DNA of 64,000 nucleotides from Phytophthora sp. 'mugwort' (GCA_033558025.1 JAUCEF010000016.1:3782001-3846000); one strand, 5' to 3'. Positions 1-12,200 are shown, numbered from the stretch's first letter. Made by a program: numbers and translations. The notes: a model not told the origin generated them from the letters alone.

Positions 1-372
1 CGACGACGGCTACTGCTGAAGGGCAACAGCAGTCCCAACATTGATGAGGGGAAAAGGGAGGAAAGGAGGTATTGCTCCTTTCTCTTGTCACTGAGACGAT
101 ACGGAGCGGAATGCTCTGGGCACTGTGACCAAAATGAGCGGGTTTGCTTTAAGTGTTCCGAAACGCAGTGGAATGGAATCTGCTGCAACAATGGGAATTA
201 CTACGGAAGACATGGGAATAAGAAGATCAATGCATGATAAGAGACAAGTGTATTTAAGGGACGACACGCCAGTGGACGGTGCTGTGACGACGTGACGATG
301 AACGAAGAGAAAGACTACGCTGTGGAAGCGGAGGCCGCGAAACGCTACAATGGGAACGTGTACGCTGGAAGA

Positions 373-388
373 GGGGGGGGGGGGGGGG
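373..388. repeat. G16 homopolymer
   Basis: Sixteen consecutive G bases inside the gag-like region. It shifts the reading frame relative to flanking sequence and is a likely site of length polymorphism or sequencing error. Confidence 0.9.
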
Positions 389-419
389 CAGGGAACGCTA
401 CTATGAGAAACCTCACGCT

Positions 420-833
420 GTGGAAGCGGAGGGATCGGAACACTACGAAGTGGATGCTACGCGGAGAGGCGTCGGACTATCGGGAAGTACTGCCCCCATC
501 TCCACAGTAGAAGGCCTGGTGAGAGCTGAAGATGATGATATCGAGGGATACCGGCTCATCGAGGACAAGAGCGACCTAAACGAGGACTATGTTGTGAGTT
601 ATTGTGACTCGGAAGGGTGCATAAGTGCTGTGTGGAATTCCTACTATGGATTATATATGGGGCCCTTTGCTGAAGAAGAGAACGTGAATGAGGACTTCGG
701 CAGAGTGGAGAACCCCGTTGGAAGCGACAAGAACGATAATAGTCGTGAGGGAGCCTCAAAAGAGCCAGTACCCAAACTCTCGGCCAGCTCGGGGACCTCT
801 AACTCTCCACTTGTTGTACGAGTACGAGGATAA
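420..833 (+). pseudogene. Acidic gag-like ORF fragment
   Basis: A 137-codon open frame with no recognised domain. The predicted protein is rich in Glu, Asp and Ser. It follows a G16 run and a direct repeat of the phrase 'acgctgtggaagcggag' (positions about 317 and 414), so it may have been displaced by a small duplication. It sits within the family A element, and I read it as part of a decayed gag-type polyprotein rather than a host gene. Confidence 0.25.
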
Positions 834-2043
834 TGTAGGCGAGACGGGCCTGGCGAACGATTGAAGGTGGAAGCACGAAACAACTGTGCAAGCTATGGCA
901 TGGATACTCTGTCTGAGAACGCCTTGATGGCCAAGCCAGAACGCATTGGAAGTGTTGCTGGAGGCTCGCCGGCGTATGGATGATCTGAGGAACGTCCCCC
1001 GGATGAAGATCGAGACCCGGAATTAAGCGCAGCGGAAAGGGACGTGTCTCTCCTCCTAACAAACGACTATTTTTGCCCAAAGATCTGGATGCTCTAAAAG
1101 AAGGGGTCATGACTGAAGTTCCCGACGAGTATGACAATGAACTTGAGGGGCGACTATACCCTTTAGATGAAGTCGAACTGAAAAAAGCGGAGGGAAGAAC
1201 GCGGACCATCATAAGAAACCGACGCTAGATGAGCTGAGTACGCTTCTCGCCATCCCAGATGACCAGAGAAACGCTATCAATGACGCGTCAGTCGTCGGCT
1301 GAAGTGGTTTATGGAGACGCTGGTCACCTCAGAGGAAGCTAAACGCGCGAATATCAACTTCCGCGAACAGAGTTCCAATCCGGGAACAGTCTCCCAAGTC
1401 ACTGTCTTGGTCGTCGATGCAACCCTGCGGTCCAGAAACCCAAAACGGGTAGCTGAACCCGTCGTCGTTGACTCGGTGATTGTGGAGCAGAGCGTCGCCG
1501 TAAGTCTTGCATGCCCCGGGGACCGTACCCAAAGAACGTTCGGCTTGCTTTCGAAATGCTACAGTACGTTTGTTCGCCAAGCGGTTTTTTTTCCTCGCGT
1601 ACCACAAGCTTGGAAAGTCGGTGGGTGATGCCGATGGCATCTCGCTGCTGTACCCAGCTACGGTGAACGCTCTGGCCGTACAGGACCTGCGGTCGACGGC
1701 GGTGAGGGCCACACTCCAGTCGGACGGCGTCGGGAACACGGAGAACGGACCGGAGGCGCACGGTACGGTATCCAAGGAGGTTTGACACGGTCGAGAAGGG
1801 TGGTCCCAGTCGGGCACATGTGGAGAAGATGACTCAGCTGGATCTGTGGAACCGGTTGCAAGTCGCTATGAGTACGATATGATGGAGACTGAGCACTACA
1901 GGATTAAGATGATTCCATGCTGCGACTCGGACACGACAAGCACAGATGTGGATCAAGCGTTCACTGGGATACCTTTGAGAGGGCGACGGATTGCTTTAAT
2001 GACTCGGCGCGGTTACGAATGTTTGCGGGACGAATGAAGGGTA

Positions 2044-2885
2044 TTGCTGGAGAACGTGGCGTTTGAATTCACGGTTGACGGATCATATAGGTCGCTGACG
2101 CGGCGATTTTTTTCACAACCGCTTCATCCGTCTCACGGACGAACAACTGCTGGAGAGGCTATTGGAGGCTGGACCAGATCAGGAGAGCTCGTTGCCGACT
2201 GGGGAAGACGTGTTGCCCAGTACAATGACGAAGCACAGTTGTTAACGAGAGCGTGCGATATCGAATCTTTGCGAAAGGTCTGCAGAGTGAACGAGTACGT
2301 TGGGTTTTGGATTGCATCCCGGAACACTCTACTGAAATGACGTGCGATTGGGTGGTGGCAAAGGGTTTCCACCTGCCGGAGCGAGGGAACAAGACGGCGG
2401 ATCGACAAGTTGAAGGATTTGTTTGTGAAGCAAGCGATCACGGTTTGAAGAACGGCTGTGACGAAGCTGTTTGGGATGAAGACTGTTTGGCGTTGCCGTT
2501 ATATAGTCGGGCGAACACGGTTAAGACGACACGGTTGAAGACACACCTATGGAGGGCACAACAACTTGAAGACGGACAGGGACTGCACGGTAGGACGGAC
2601 GAGAAAGAAGATGACGATGGGCTGGAAGTGGCAGATTCGGACGGTCAAGATCTCGATGGTGGACACGAAATCTTGTATTGGCATGCAGAAAAAGATGAAC
2701 GCCTCAGTGGAGACGACACGCAAAAGGAGATTAAGGAATGCAAGTTGGAGGCTCCTATTGTGCAAGCGGTCGTAGACCTCCAAGTGGCTGCTGGTGCGGT
2801 ATTGCTGGAGGATCTTAACTCAGTCGGACGCTTGGAGGAGTCTATCCCGGCGGAACGGTTGGAGGAGCTTAGCACGGTTGCGTAG
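2044..2885 (+). pseudogene. Gag-like fragment in two frames
   Basis: Two overlapping plus-strand frames (2044-2340 and 2253-2885) together look like one broken coding region. The second frame begins with IFAKGLQSERVRWVLD and CIPEH, Trp- and Arg-containing text of the kind found in Ty3-type gag domains. The C-terminal half is acidic (EKEDDD, DSDGQDLDGG). No zinc knuckle is visible. Assignment to gag is inferred from context and sequence style; I cannot name a family profile with certainty. Confidence 0.3.
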
Positions 2886-4265
2886 CGGGTATGGGTGACT
2901 ATGGTGGAGAATTTGATGTCAACCGTGACGACGATGGCATTGCGGACACCCCGGACGAAGGTGAAGGAGAGGCGGTCTGTGGAGAGCTGGGATAGCTCGT
3001 GGATTCAAGCTGTGTGCTAGAACGGTTTGGGGCAACGGCATAGGTCAAAGATTGGGCTTTGGCAAATGCGGTGGCCCGTGTTGGTACGGTTGTTGAGAAG
3101 TGCTTTGACACGGTTGTGACAGTGATTTCTTGTTATGCTTCCGTGAGTGGAACGGTTATCGAACCTTGCGCGGTTGGTTGTGAGTACGGGAAAAAGTGGC
3201 CGACGGTTGGCTTTGCGCCTTTGGAGAAGAAAATGGTAAGTTGTGGGGTTTGAGATCTATACAGAAACTGGATTGTTCTTTGCTGTACGATGGAGGACGT
3301 CTTGAACAAGTACAGATTGGCTCAAGTTGAAGTGGTGCCGGTATTCGCCAGCTGGGGCGGGGTCATACCCGAGCGTGACCAATTGGCGTGCGTGTGGTAG
3401 TTTCGACGAACATCGAGGCCATGGAGCGTCGAGCTGGCACAGTTGAACTATAACCGGGTTAACGCAATTGACGGGGGGGGGTTGAGGTGGAACGCGGAGA
3501 CGGTTTGCCGAATAAAAATGACATGGCGCGAAAGTGCTATTCGTGAAGGTGTGGTATAGGCTCGGTCGGGGAGTGCTTTTGTATGGCATTCGCTCGAATG
3601 CCGGGTTTGGTTCTGAGCCGATTGAGAACGGGTTGACTCGAGGGCGGCAGACGGTCGGGAGAACACGGCTGGAAATGGTACGGTTGGCGAGAATTGTTGG
3701 GGCGGTGAGCATCGGACGGTTTTGAAGACCAGCTACTGAGCATCGGACGGCTATGAATACTGGGAGAAGGAATCTAAAGCGAAACGGACGGTTGGGATGG
3801 AACGGTCGGTTCACTTGTCGAGGACGACAAGTCTTCGATCGGGGAGGATGTCCCCAGTGGAATTGTCGGTGATAATGGCTACCGTCTGCGACACGACGTT
3901 GGCGTCGCCTCGCCGGCGGTGCGTTGTATGAGCACCTCCTGGCCGACCGGTTGGGTGAGGAGGAGGCGTCAGCCCTAGTCCAAGAGGTGTTGGACGTTCC
4001 AAGTCATGTCGGCTGGAGGGCTTAGTCGTGTGTGGCCCGACCAGACCCTCGGGGTTGCTGATCCCGGAACGCTTGCTAACAGTGGGAGCTAAGGAAGGTA
4101 TCGTGGGACGAGGACAGATGACAGGAGGACGGCTCAAGGAGAGTGGGTCGCTAGGAAGGCGGGGTGTACCGGTTCCTTCAAGCAAGTTCAAGGAGGTACG
4201 AAAAGGTAAGGCGAGTGCCGAAGGGCTGAGTGCGTGCGAGGACGTTTGGGAAGTGTCGAGGAAGT

Positions 4266-5366
4266 AGGATAAGTCGTGAACTTGCCTGGTTAATTTACGC
4301 GGCCTCATGTGCTAACCCCTGCGATGTCAGCGCCTTTGAATGGACCAGCATTCGGATTGCCTGTTTCGGCTACAGCGACGAAGCTATAGTACCATTCACC
4401 TTCTACGAACCTCTTCTAAAGTTATATATTAAAATGTCGTACTTAAGAGACCAGTCGTGCTGCACTGTACTCGTATCCACTGAGAACCACGACCCCAGCT
4501 CGATATAGGAAAGAAGTCAGCATCTGACGAAGGCCAACACTTTTCGAAAAGCACGCCGAGGAACATGCAAGCGGCTGGGAGCGCAGTGACAAGACTGCAG
4601 TTCCAGTATTGCATTAACTACTCTCATCACGGTGGATCAGCCCCAACCCTACAGGAGCACGTTCAACCTTCCGGATCCAGCATATACTCGTCAGGAACGT
4701 TACCTTCCTTTCCAAAAGTGTACTGTATCATAACGTAGGGCCCGAGCGGATAATACTTATACTAGGCGATCGACAGCACAGCAAATTCGTACTGCTGCTT
4801 CACAAGCTCCACTGCTTGCCATGCAACGGTAATTCAACAAATATTCATATCTCGTCGCACTCCATACGGACAAATACACCAATTCGATTGATACTTCTTG
4901 CCTACCAATATAGAATTGAAATCGCGCAATCATCCAATGTAGTCGAGCGGTTCACAAACATTTCCAACTTCTGCCAGCTTGATTCCAATTGACAAAAAAA
5001 TCGATTAGACGCGTTAGCAACACATAACGGTATTGCTAAAACATACATGTTTTTGTTTGTTTCCCTATGTGCGGCATGCTGGCTCGGTATACTGAGCTCC
5101 ATCTCTCCTTACACCCCGTCCAATTACCGTCGAAATAGTTGGACCACAACCTTTTTTTTTCTCCGACCGCAATATGTACTACTTAAATCGGTGAAACAAC
5201 CTAATCGTACGCGCCTCAGTAGGCGCACTCACCAGCGAGCCGCACCAAGCTTCGTCTCTTTATTGGTCCAGGCGTCGAGATTATGTTTCGTTTAGCCAAC
5301 TCTTCTTGCAAGTACTTCACTACGTGGAAATGGCAATTCGAGACTTGGTCTCCAGGAAACACGTCC
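4266..5366. other. No recognisable gene
   Basis: About 1.1 kb of AT-richer sequence between the family A remnant and the gypsy 5' LTR. Only short ORFs occur. The one at 5047-5295 begins with a hydrophobic stretch but has no recognised motif or supporting feature. Confidence 0.5.
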
Positions 5367-5672
5367 TGTAACGGCGATATATGAAGAGTGACAAGTTGCT
5401 CTTCAGAGTGGTGTACCCAAGCACCACTAGTGATGTAACCAACGCAATTAAGACGTCACCGGAATGACGTCACTGATGAATACCACACATGTGGTACAAG
5501 GACCTCATAGCCACTAAATAGGAAAACATCTAGGATACCTTATAGGTGGCTTACTATTAGTATGTAGACGCATTAAGGAGATCACCTATACATATATTGA
5601 GTCTTATATCTACATAATTTGTTAACTGGAAGTTACACTTCCTGTGCGCAAGGTGTTGTGTACCCCGTCACA
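5367..5672 (+). repeat. Gypsy 5' LTR
   Basis: A 306-bp LTR from TGTAACGG to GTCACA. Shared landmarks with the 3' LTR include CTCTTCAGAG, AATGACGTCA, CACCTATA, and GGTGTTGTGT followed by CCCCGTCACA. Divergence is visible by eye, implying an old insertion. Confidence 0.88.
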
Positions 5673-5741
5673 CATAGTAGCACTATTAGTCAGTCCACGT
5701 CTATGCGGGTGACCACCTGAAACCTCTGCGCCCCTAGCAAC

Positions 5742-6740
5742 ATGGACCGGAATAGGTTTCACCATCTGAACGACTCACAGTTTGAGGCCGTTCGTAAGAT
5801 GGCTGGTATCTACGGCATGGATGCCTTGCACAGCTTGGCGTCTTCAACGCAAGCTGAGCAGGTCGAGCGCGTGAACCCGTTCGACATGTACGATCAAGGG
5901 CTCATCGAATACGTTCGGAGCAACCTGCAGGTTCCGATCGCAGAGCCGAAACCGATCTACTCCAAGCCGTTGAGACTGAAGGTAAACCCGTACTAGGGAA
6001 GGAAGGTGAAAACCTTCACTTTTGGGTGCGAGAAGTAGATCTCGCGGCTCTCGTCTTTTCCGAGCACCTCCGAGTGGCTTTCGCTCTCTCCAACCTTAGC
6101 GGTCGTGCTAGGAGTGGGGCGTATACACGGGAAGCGATAGCGCCTGGATGCTTCGAATCCTGGGCTCAGCTGTGTGAACAGCTCAGAGCCGCGTTCCTCC
6201 CGGCGAACTAAGAGTACCTCCAGCGGTCACGCTTTCTTTTAGGTAACAGGGAAGACGTGAGCGGCACGAGTACATCCAGGAGAGCGGGAGCTCACCGCAT
6301 CCCTCGTGGGAAACCCATCCCATAAACACATCCAGGTGACAGTGTGTATGGACAGCCTAAGAGTAGGCACGACTGCACTCCGCTATTTCGGGTGCAGGCC
6401 AATGCTCTGGATTCGGCGATCCAAGCCGCCCTCCAAGAGGAGTACAGTCACCGCCAGGTACGCACGCCGGCGGCGATGTGACCGGGGGGGGGGGGGGGGG
6501 GGGGGCAACGACACCATGTCGCAGGGGCCTCACCGGACCAGTTCGCATGGAACTCAGGCTCGCCAACCACCAGAATATTTGCTGCTATAGCTGTGGTAAG
6601 CTAGGGCTCATGACACGTGCCTGTCCTGTAGGGGACAACAAAACGGTTTCCCTCCCAAGCCCATCGCGCTCAAGGGTCGCTGGCAAAGGCCGCGACCCCA
6701 TGGGCAGGGGAACGCAGGACACCAGTAGGTAGGGGCATGG
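5742..6740 (+). pseudogene. Gypsy gag with degenerate zinc knuckle
   Basis: The ATG at 5742 opens a frame that stops at 5994-5996 and resumes in another frame. The segment near 6025-6210 (FWVREVDLAALVFSEHLRVA, then LSGRAR and FLPAN) matches the capsid-like core of Ty3-type gag. A zinc-knuckle remnant near 6575-6625 reads CYSCGKLGLMTRAC: the Cys-X2-Cys and final Cys are kept, but the His is replaced by Leu, so metal binding would be compromised. A G22 run at 6484-6505 breaks the frame. It lies directly downstream of the 5' LTR, the expected place for gag. Confidence 0.82.
6484..6505. repeat. G22 homopolymer
   Basis: Twenty-two consecutive G bases within the gag region of the gypsy element, upstream of the zinc-knuckle remnant. 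Confidence 0.92.
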
Positions 6741-7627
6741 CGCCCTGCTGGGGAAGATCTAAGTCTTCATGGGCGGTGCGCGTGCGTCCGAAAGGGGCGC
6801 CGAAATGCAGGAGCATTCAGTGAACTTACGTGAGCCGACAACGAATTGAGCGACCACCTAGAAGCGGTGGCAGCAGACATTGTACCTGGTCGAGTGCGAC
6901 AGTCCTTACAGGATAGCCCTCGACCCCACCGGAACCTAGACTGGCGGCCAAGGCTTCAAGAGTGGCGGTGCCAGGTGGCACCGACCAGGTGGGTAACCAT
7001 GTTCCACGCCAAGTCACCCAGAGTGAAACTGGCGAGGAAGACGCGCGAGGCGCTTCCTGTGTTCCGCACCAGGTCGCGCAGACCTTAACTGAAGAAGAAG
7101 CGGCGGAACGCTTCTTGTGTGGGTAACCATAGTCCACTTGAAGCCCTAGAGGTTTTGGACGTCGTCAATGCGATGTCCACATATGTGGGTAACGACGTAC
7201 CACGTTGCGGGCGCCGTCGACGCCATAGTCATATTTCGGACTTAAGTCGTTTCAAGCGACTTGGAACCCAGGGCCCGGGTTCTTCTGACACGGCCAGTCG
7301 AAAGATGTTATCACATCCTCGACCCGAGACCGGCAATCGGGTCAAGGCAGGCGCCATCCAGCTAGAGCCGCTGCACGAGGTGTCAGAACTCCTGAACTTC
7401 GAAGCGTTGACACCGGCAGATTTCCTGGCCAACCTGAAGGCTGGCGATCATTATTCGGGATGATTAGGCGTAAAGGATGATATCAGAGAGGTGGATTTTT
7501 TTAAGGAAGAGTCCACTCCTGAGGAGCTAAATGCTTCCTCGTTTATGGTCGAGGCCGTCCTGGAGGAATTCTCCTCCCAGGGTGCTTCGCGCGTGGGTTC
7601 TGATAATCCCAAGAACCCGAAGAACCA
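6741..7627 (+). pseudogene. Gypsy gag-pol linker / protease region, not resolved
   Basis: This stretch lies between the zinc knuckle and the RT. The frame at 7119-7463 contains SELLNFEALTPADFLANLKA, and further fragments continue to the RT start. This is where the aspartic protease and the linker to RT are expected, but I found no clear D-S/T-G motif. Several frame changes are present. Confidence 0.4.
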
Positions 7628-8530
7628 GTGTATCCATTGATGAAGGAGCTCGAGGACGTGGTGGGGGGTGCCCAAGGATCCACCATCCCAACTCCCATCG
7701 ATCGTTGGATCAGGCATGGGATCGAGCTCGTGCTAGGCAGAAAGTATGATGTCACCAGGCAACAGCCACTGCCTCGCGAGCCGTGCGAGGTCATTGATGC
7801 TTCTTCGCCGCCAATGCCAAGACAGACATGATACCAAAATACGGGAATTGAAAACCTCGCACGCAACGCCAACTATCTGCGTTCGGAAGCCAAACGGGAA
7901 GTGGCATCCGGTTCATGCTTTCAACAAACGGAACAGTTCGATGGTGCCGGCATCCAGCGGAAGGATATGTTGTTGAACACCATGACCGGTACGAGTTGGA
8001 CGTCGCCCTGGATCTGGTGGACGGATACTACCAGTTCTTGATGCGCGAGAGCGACATTACGGCAGTGAGCACTCCGACCGGTATGCTCTGGGAGTAGTTG
8101 TGATGCCACAGGACCTGTCTAATGCCAGGGCGATGCTCAATCGCCTGGTCACGCAGTTGTTCAGACCGCTGCGTGCGTACGCACAGTCGTACGTTGACGA
8201 CACCTTCGTCCATAGCCGTACCGAGGGAGGCGAGACGGCTGTCGAGGTGCATTTGGACCACCTCCGTCGAGTGTTAGAGGTCGTGATAGCGAATAATATC
8301 TATGCCAACATCGACAACTGCGTCTTCGTGGCGCAAGAGATCGAAAACTCGGTTGCTTCGTTAGCAACGTCGGCGTTCGAGCCGACCCGGAGAAGGTCAA
8401 GGCCAGTTCGGCTTGGACAACGGCAAGTTCGCAGAAGGACCCGATGAAGCGGTTAAGCTTGGCCAACTACCTCCACAACTACAATGACGGCTATGCGGAT
8501 CTGGCTAGATCCTTCAGATCTTCATAAGGA
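7628..8530 (+). pseudogene. Gypsy reverse transcriptase
   Basis: The N-terminal RT region starts around 7628 (RHGIELVLGRKYDVTRQQPL). It is followed by VRKPNGKWHPVHAFNK near 7885-7935, the palm segment LDVALDLVDGYYQFLMRES near 8000-8050, and the catalytic box YVDD at 8190-8201, then HLDHLRRVLEVV. These are in the canonical order of Ty3/gypsy RT. At least three frame changes and stops occur, including TAG after the GMLWE motif at about 8096. The catalytic Asp pair is intact even though the frame is not. Confidence 0.93.
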
Positions 8531-8535
8531 TACCG

Positions 8536-9381
8536 ACTGACACCGGGGCGTGAGCACCAAGACGCTTTTGACAATGTTAAGGCAAACGTTCAGATGGCGC
8601 CTATCCTGGCACTGTCGGACGAGACGAACCCGTTCAGCGTCGTCTGTGATGCATCCGATTGATTATGCAATCGGATGTGCATTGCGCAGAACGATCCTGC
8701 AGACGTGAACGAGTGATCTCGTTTCAGTCCAGGCAGCTCAAGGCTGCCGAACGGAACTACCCCGTTCATGACAAGGAGCTGCTTGCCATGAAGTACGCCC
8801 TTGTCAAGTTCCGGGTGCACCTCCTGGGCTCACAGACCTTTTTGATCTACACAGATCACGCATCCTTACGGACGGCGACATATTCGCCCCATCTGTCCCA
8901 ACGGATGGCGAGGTGGCTGTCCCTCTTCGCGGAATATAACTTCCGCATCGAGCACAAGCCTGGCAAGCTCAACGTGCTTGCCGATGCGTTGTCACGTAGG
9001 CCGGACTATGAGCTGGCAAACATAAGTCGCGCCACGACCGATCTATATGATCAGATACGCATGGCGTATCGGGGCGACAATGCCCTGGTACCGGGGTTGG
9101 TGCGTTTCCTGGCCGCTGGCAAGGAATCCAAGGCCGGGTGGCTCACGCCACGTCAGAGAGTCCGGCTCCGTCAATACGAGTGGGCCAATGGCCTGCTCTA
9201 CTATCGCGTGAAACCCCATGAACCCCCTCGTGTAGTCGTCCCAAGCGACGAGGATCTCAAGTTTGACAGGAGGCGCACGATGCGCCGTTCAGCGGTCACG
9301 TGGGGCGGGAGAAGACCTTCCAATCGGTCCCTCAGTACTTTTGGTGGACCCAAATGTACAAGGGGGTCGCACAGTACGTGA
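8536..9381 (+). pseudogene. Gypsy RNase H and connection domain
   Basis: The first catalytic segment VVCDASD lies near 8638-8658 and is followed by a short duplication (GATTGATTAT) that puts a stop after it. The longest surviving frame, 8659-9381 (240 codons), carries SRQLKAAERNYPVHDKELL, YTDHASLRTATYSP, FRIEHKPGKLNVLADALSRR and the linker to integrase. These are the hallmark RNase H motifs of Ty3/gypsy pol. This is the best preserved coding stretch of the element. The ATG at 8659 is not a natural start. Confidence 0.93.
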
Positions 9382-10003
9382 AGACATGTGAAACATGTTA
9401 GCGGGTGAAACCCGCCGGGCACGCGTCGGATCCCTTGCAGAGCCTGCCCGTTCCAGAGGACTGCTAGAAGTCGATGAGTCTGGATTTCATCTTCGGACTT
9501 CTAGCCGACGGCCACGGAAACACCGGCATCTTGGTGTTCGTGTGCCGTCTGAGCAAGATGGTGCGTCTTGCTCCGGTCAAAGACACAGTGACCGGGGAAC
9601 AGGCTCCGAAGCTGTTCCTGGATGGCGTTTTCCGCCATCCTGGTCTGCCGGAGACAATTATCTAGGATCGTGACCTGCAGTTACCACTGCGTTCTGGCGA
9701 ACACTGTTCCAGCACATGTCCCTTGCCAATCATCATCAGACGGATGGGCAGACGGAGCGTGTCAACCGAGTGCTTGAGGACACTCTACGCAGTATCTGTG
9801 CAGAGGCTTCTCGCACTTGGTCAGAACGCCTGCCAGTAGTTGAGTTTGCACTAAACAATGCAGTTCACGCATCGAAAGGGTATACCCCATTTTATTTGAA
9901 TGGTTTACGCCATCCACGGGTGCCGCTCACTTTGCGAGGAAGCACCCCGTCTTCGATTCTAAGTGGGGGAGAGGCTCGTAAAGGGCTTTCCTCCCGGACA
10001 TGA
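9270..10003 (+). pseudogene. Gypsy integrase (HHCC and DDE core)
   Basis: A zinc-binding segment at about 9290-9400 reads FSGHVGREKTFQSVPQYFWW and ends KTCETC, matching the H2C2 domain. The catalytic core follows: first Asp in MSLDFIFGLL (9474 on), second Asp in DRDLQL after an in-frame TAG at about 9663, and Glu in HHQTDGQTERVNRVLED near 9728-9780. The order and residues match retroviral-type integrases. Two stops and at least one frameshift inactivate it. Confidence 0.92.
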
Positions 10004-10194
10004 GACCAGTTTCCTTGCGAAAACAAGTGGGGTATTTATAGACACCAGGTTGAATGTAATCAGCCGTGTCAGTGGTGCCCTGGCAGAGGAACATGACAAA
10101 CAAAAGCTACTCTGACAAAATGTTAGAATAAACTTGAACGCATTTAATGTGGGAGATTTAATCTTACTCGACATTAGCAACCTACACTCGTCAC

Positions 10195-10420
10195 GGTAAG
10201 CTCCGTTGGAAAGTTTACCGGGAGCAACAAGTTGAAGCACCGCTTCACTGGGCATTTTACGATCCTGGCAAGGCATGGTGCGGCGTACACCATCAATCTG
10301 CCTAAGTCCAGCCCCCCCCCCCCCCCCCCCGACGTTATACATGGGCCGTCTGAAGCGGTACCATAATCCACAGGGCCCGGCAGCTTCGCAAACTGCGCAC
10401 GCGGAAGCCAAGCCAGCTCA
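10195..10420 (+). pseudogene. Integrase C-terminal tail
   Basis: One frame reads NKLKHRFTGHFTIL then ARHGAAYTINLPK just before the C19 run at 10312-10330. Another frame after the run reads LYMGRLKRYHNPQGP. This is the post-core integrase tail seen in chromoviruses; the homopolymer causes the frame switch. Confidence 0.75.
10312..10330. repeat. C19 homopolymer
   Basis: Nineteen consecutive C bases splitting the integrase tail between two reading frames. Confidence 0.92.
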
Positions 10421-11002
10421 TGGAAGCGAGGTTGCGTCTCCTCCGCCTGAAGGTGGCCAGAGCCAGAAGCCCAGGTCCCTTGCGAGACCACGGAAGGGGC
10501 TCCACGCGGAGGAAACCCAACCGCATACGACGCGTATGAGCCATAGCGGTAAGGATGGGAGTCCGCAGAGTCGCTCCCGTCTATGGCTAAGGCCGCAGGA
10601 GGTCCCAAAGGAGTTGCACCTCCCTCTGGACACGGTCCAAGGACGTCCAAAGGACATCCGGACGTCGCTAGGCCTCGTTCACGCCAGTGTTCCGACGGTC
10701 GACCAGGTTTTCAAGGGACGACAAGTCGTTTGACAGACGACTCAAGTTGTCAGGGACCGGCCCAAGGACCCCAGAGTTCCCGGTCTGGGTAGCTGCACGC
10801 CCGTCCTAACCAATGCCAAGCCCAATCTCCAGCGCAAGGACTCGACGGCGAAGAACGTGGTTCTCACAGCTCGAGGTGAAGCCGAAGTCGGCCCACTAGG
10901 TCCTGAACCGGACCGTAGGGGCGGTGCACATACTTGTACAAGTACGAGGGCACCACCGCCTCGCCTCGGTCATAATGGGGAGATTCACTAGCATATTAGC
11001 GT

Positions 11003-11164
11003 GTGCTTCAGGGTCGACGCGTCCACGGGAAACGCCAGCTTCGCGTGAAGCGGAAGGGGTACTCAGAGGCCGAGAACTCCTGGGAGCCGGTTGAACGGCT
11101 CCAGGCGCACTACCCGAAGGTTGTCGCGGTCTGGGAACAGAATCGGCGGCGGCTTCGTAAGTAA
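11003..11164 (+). pseudogene. Chromodomain at end of gypsy pol
   Basis: An open stretch ending in TAA at 11162-11164 reads VHGKRQLRVKRKGYSEAENS followed directly by WEPVERLQ and VVAVWEQNRRR. The K-R/W-K-G-Y...N-S-W-E-P-V pattern is the classic chromodomain core; here the usual Trp before KGY is Arg. In chromoviruses this domain is fused to the integrase C-terminus and guides insertion into heterochromatin. The segment between the integrase tail and this domain is out of frame. Confidence 0.85.
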
Positions 11165-12200
11165 TTTGGGCTTTCTTGACCGAACGAGGTGTGGTCGTGG
11201 GTATAAGACCACACCCGCGTTCAACATGAGCACTAGAAGCATAATGGTTCTGCAGTTCTTTAGAGAGCTACCTTTTGCCTACCACGTGCGCAAGCTCAAT
11301 GCAGAAATCTCGGAGGCCGAGAATGTCATCCATCCCGCTGGAGAACATTGAGTTGTCATTGTGAGCAGCGCATAGCTGCCCACTTCCAGAACACGGACTC
11401 AGCCTCCTGGAAAGAGTACCGGTGTGAGGGCATTACGGAAGGGTAGCCCCATACAGGTCGAATTCCCGATCGGGCTCTGGCTTCTTTCGCCAGCTCGTGA
11501 ACTCCCAAAGAGGGATGTGGTGCCTCGCCGGGAGCACGCACCTATCAGCACACAAGTTCGGTTGGAATAGGGGCTGCTTGGCCATCAGGTAACGCTCATA
11601 CGCGCTCTTGGAAGAGCGCCGGCCGAGGAGCACACGAGGCGATCGGGGCCAATCCAGAAGGCGGCAGCTCCGCGGGACTCCTATGGAGGGAAGTAACCCG
11701 AGAGCGTAAGGTAGTCCACCATGACGGGATGACGAATACTTCTTTGTAGGCGACGGTGTCGCCGGGACGCGCACTTTCGACGGGCAGCCTGGTATTCCAA
11801 CTACTACCTACCAAGATCGTTCGAGATCTCTCGTCCACTTGGCCCTCCTTCTCATCGTTGGAAGATGAGCTAAAGAGGCCCCTCTCAGTCTTGCAACTGA
11901 TGGCCCCCACTTTTAGCGGAGTGGAGACCGGGAAGCAGCCCGTCTCTTTTGGCTGACATTAGAGGCTGGTGCGGTCCTAGGATCTTGATGCAGCCAGAGA
12001 CCTCAGCGAGCGTCAAGTTCTTGATCGAAGGAAAGGTTTCTCTTCTCCCCCTTGGGTGAGCCTGGACTCCCTTGGCGTTTTTCGGGCGTTTTCGGCTCGT
12101 CGCCATCGTCGCCATGATGGCTAGATAGTGAGGTACGGGACCGAAGCGAGTCTGACTGACTCCAGTCGCCGTCAGACCCTTTGACGAGCGGTAATTCGTT
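11165..12200. other. Gypsy 3' internal region without clear sense coding
   Basis: About 1 kb between the chromodomain stop and the antisense ORF. Minus-strand frames here (for example 11885-12241, and one beginning ATG in the LAIMATMATSRKR region) look like continuations of the antisense ORF at 12201-12428. No plus-strand gene was recognised. Confidence 0.45.

Larger units (their letters stand above)
1..4265 (+). mobile_element. Degenerate LTR-retrotransposon interior (gag-like), family A
   Basis: No long open frame survives, but several medium plus-strand ORFs (420-833, 1846-2037, 2044-2340, 2253-2885) rich in Asp, Glu and Val suggest a decayed polyprotein. A short stretch at 1151-1180 reads RLYPLDEVEL; an almost identical stretch (RIYPLDEVEL) occurs at 43622-43651 in the gypsy-type element at 42.7-47.1 kb, so the two regions probably belong to the same or sister families. 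Both also carry long G runs in the equivalent region. No LTR, protease or reverse transcriptase was recognised here, and the left end lies outside the window. The element class is inferred from the relative, not from a catalytic motif in this copy. Confidence 0.45.

Noticed and set aside
5047..5295. Small ORF starting MFLFVSLCAACWLGILSS, signal-peptide-like; considered as a secreted effector
   Set aside because: No RXLR or EER motif, no initiator upstream, low-complexity T runs in the coding region, and no relatives in the window.
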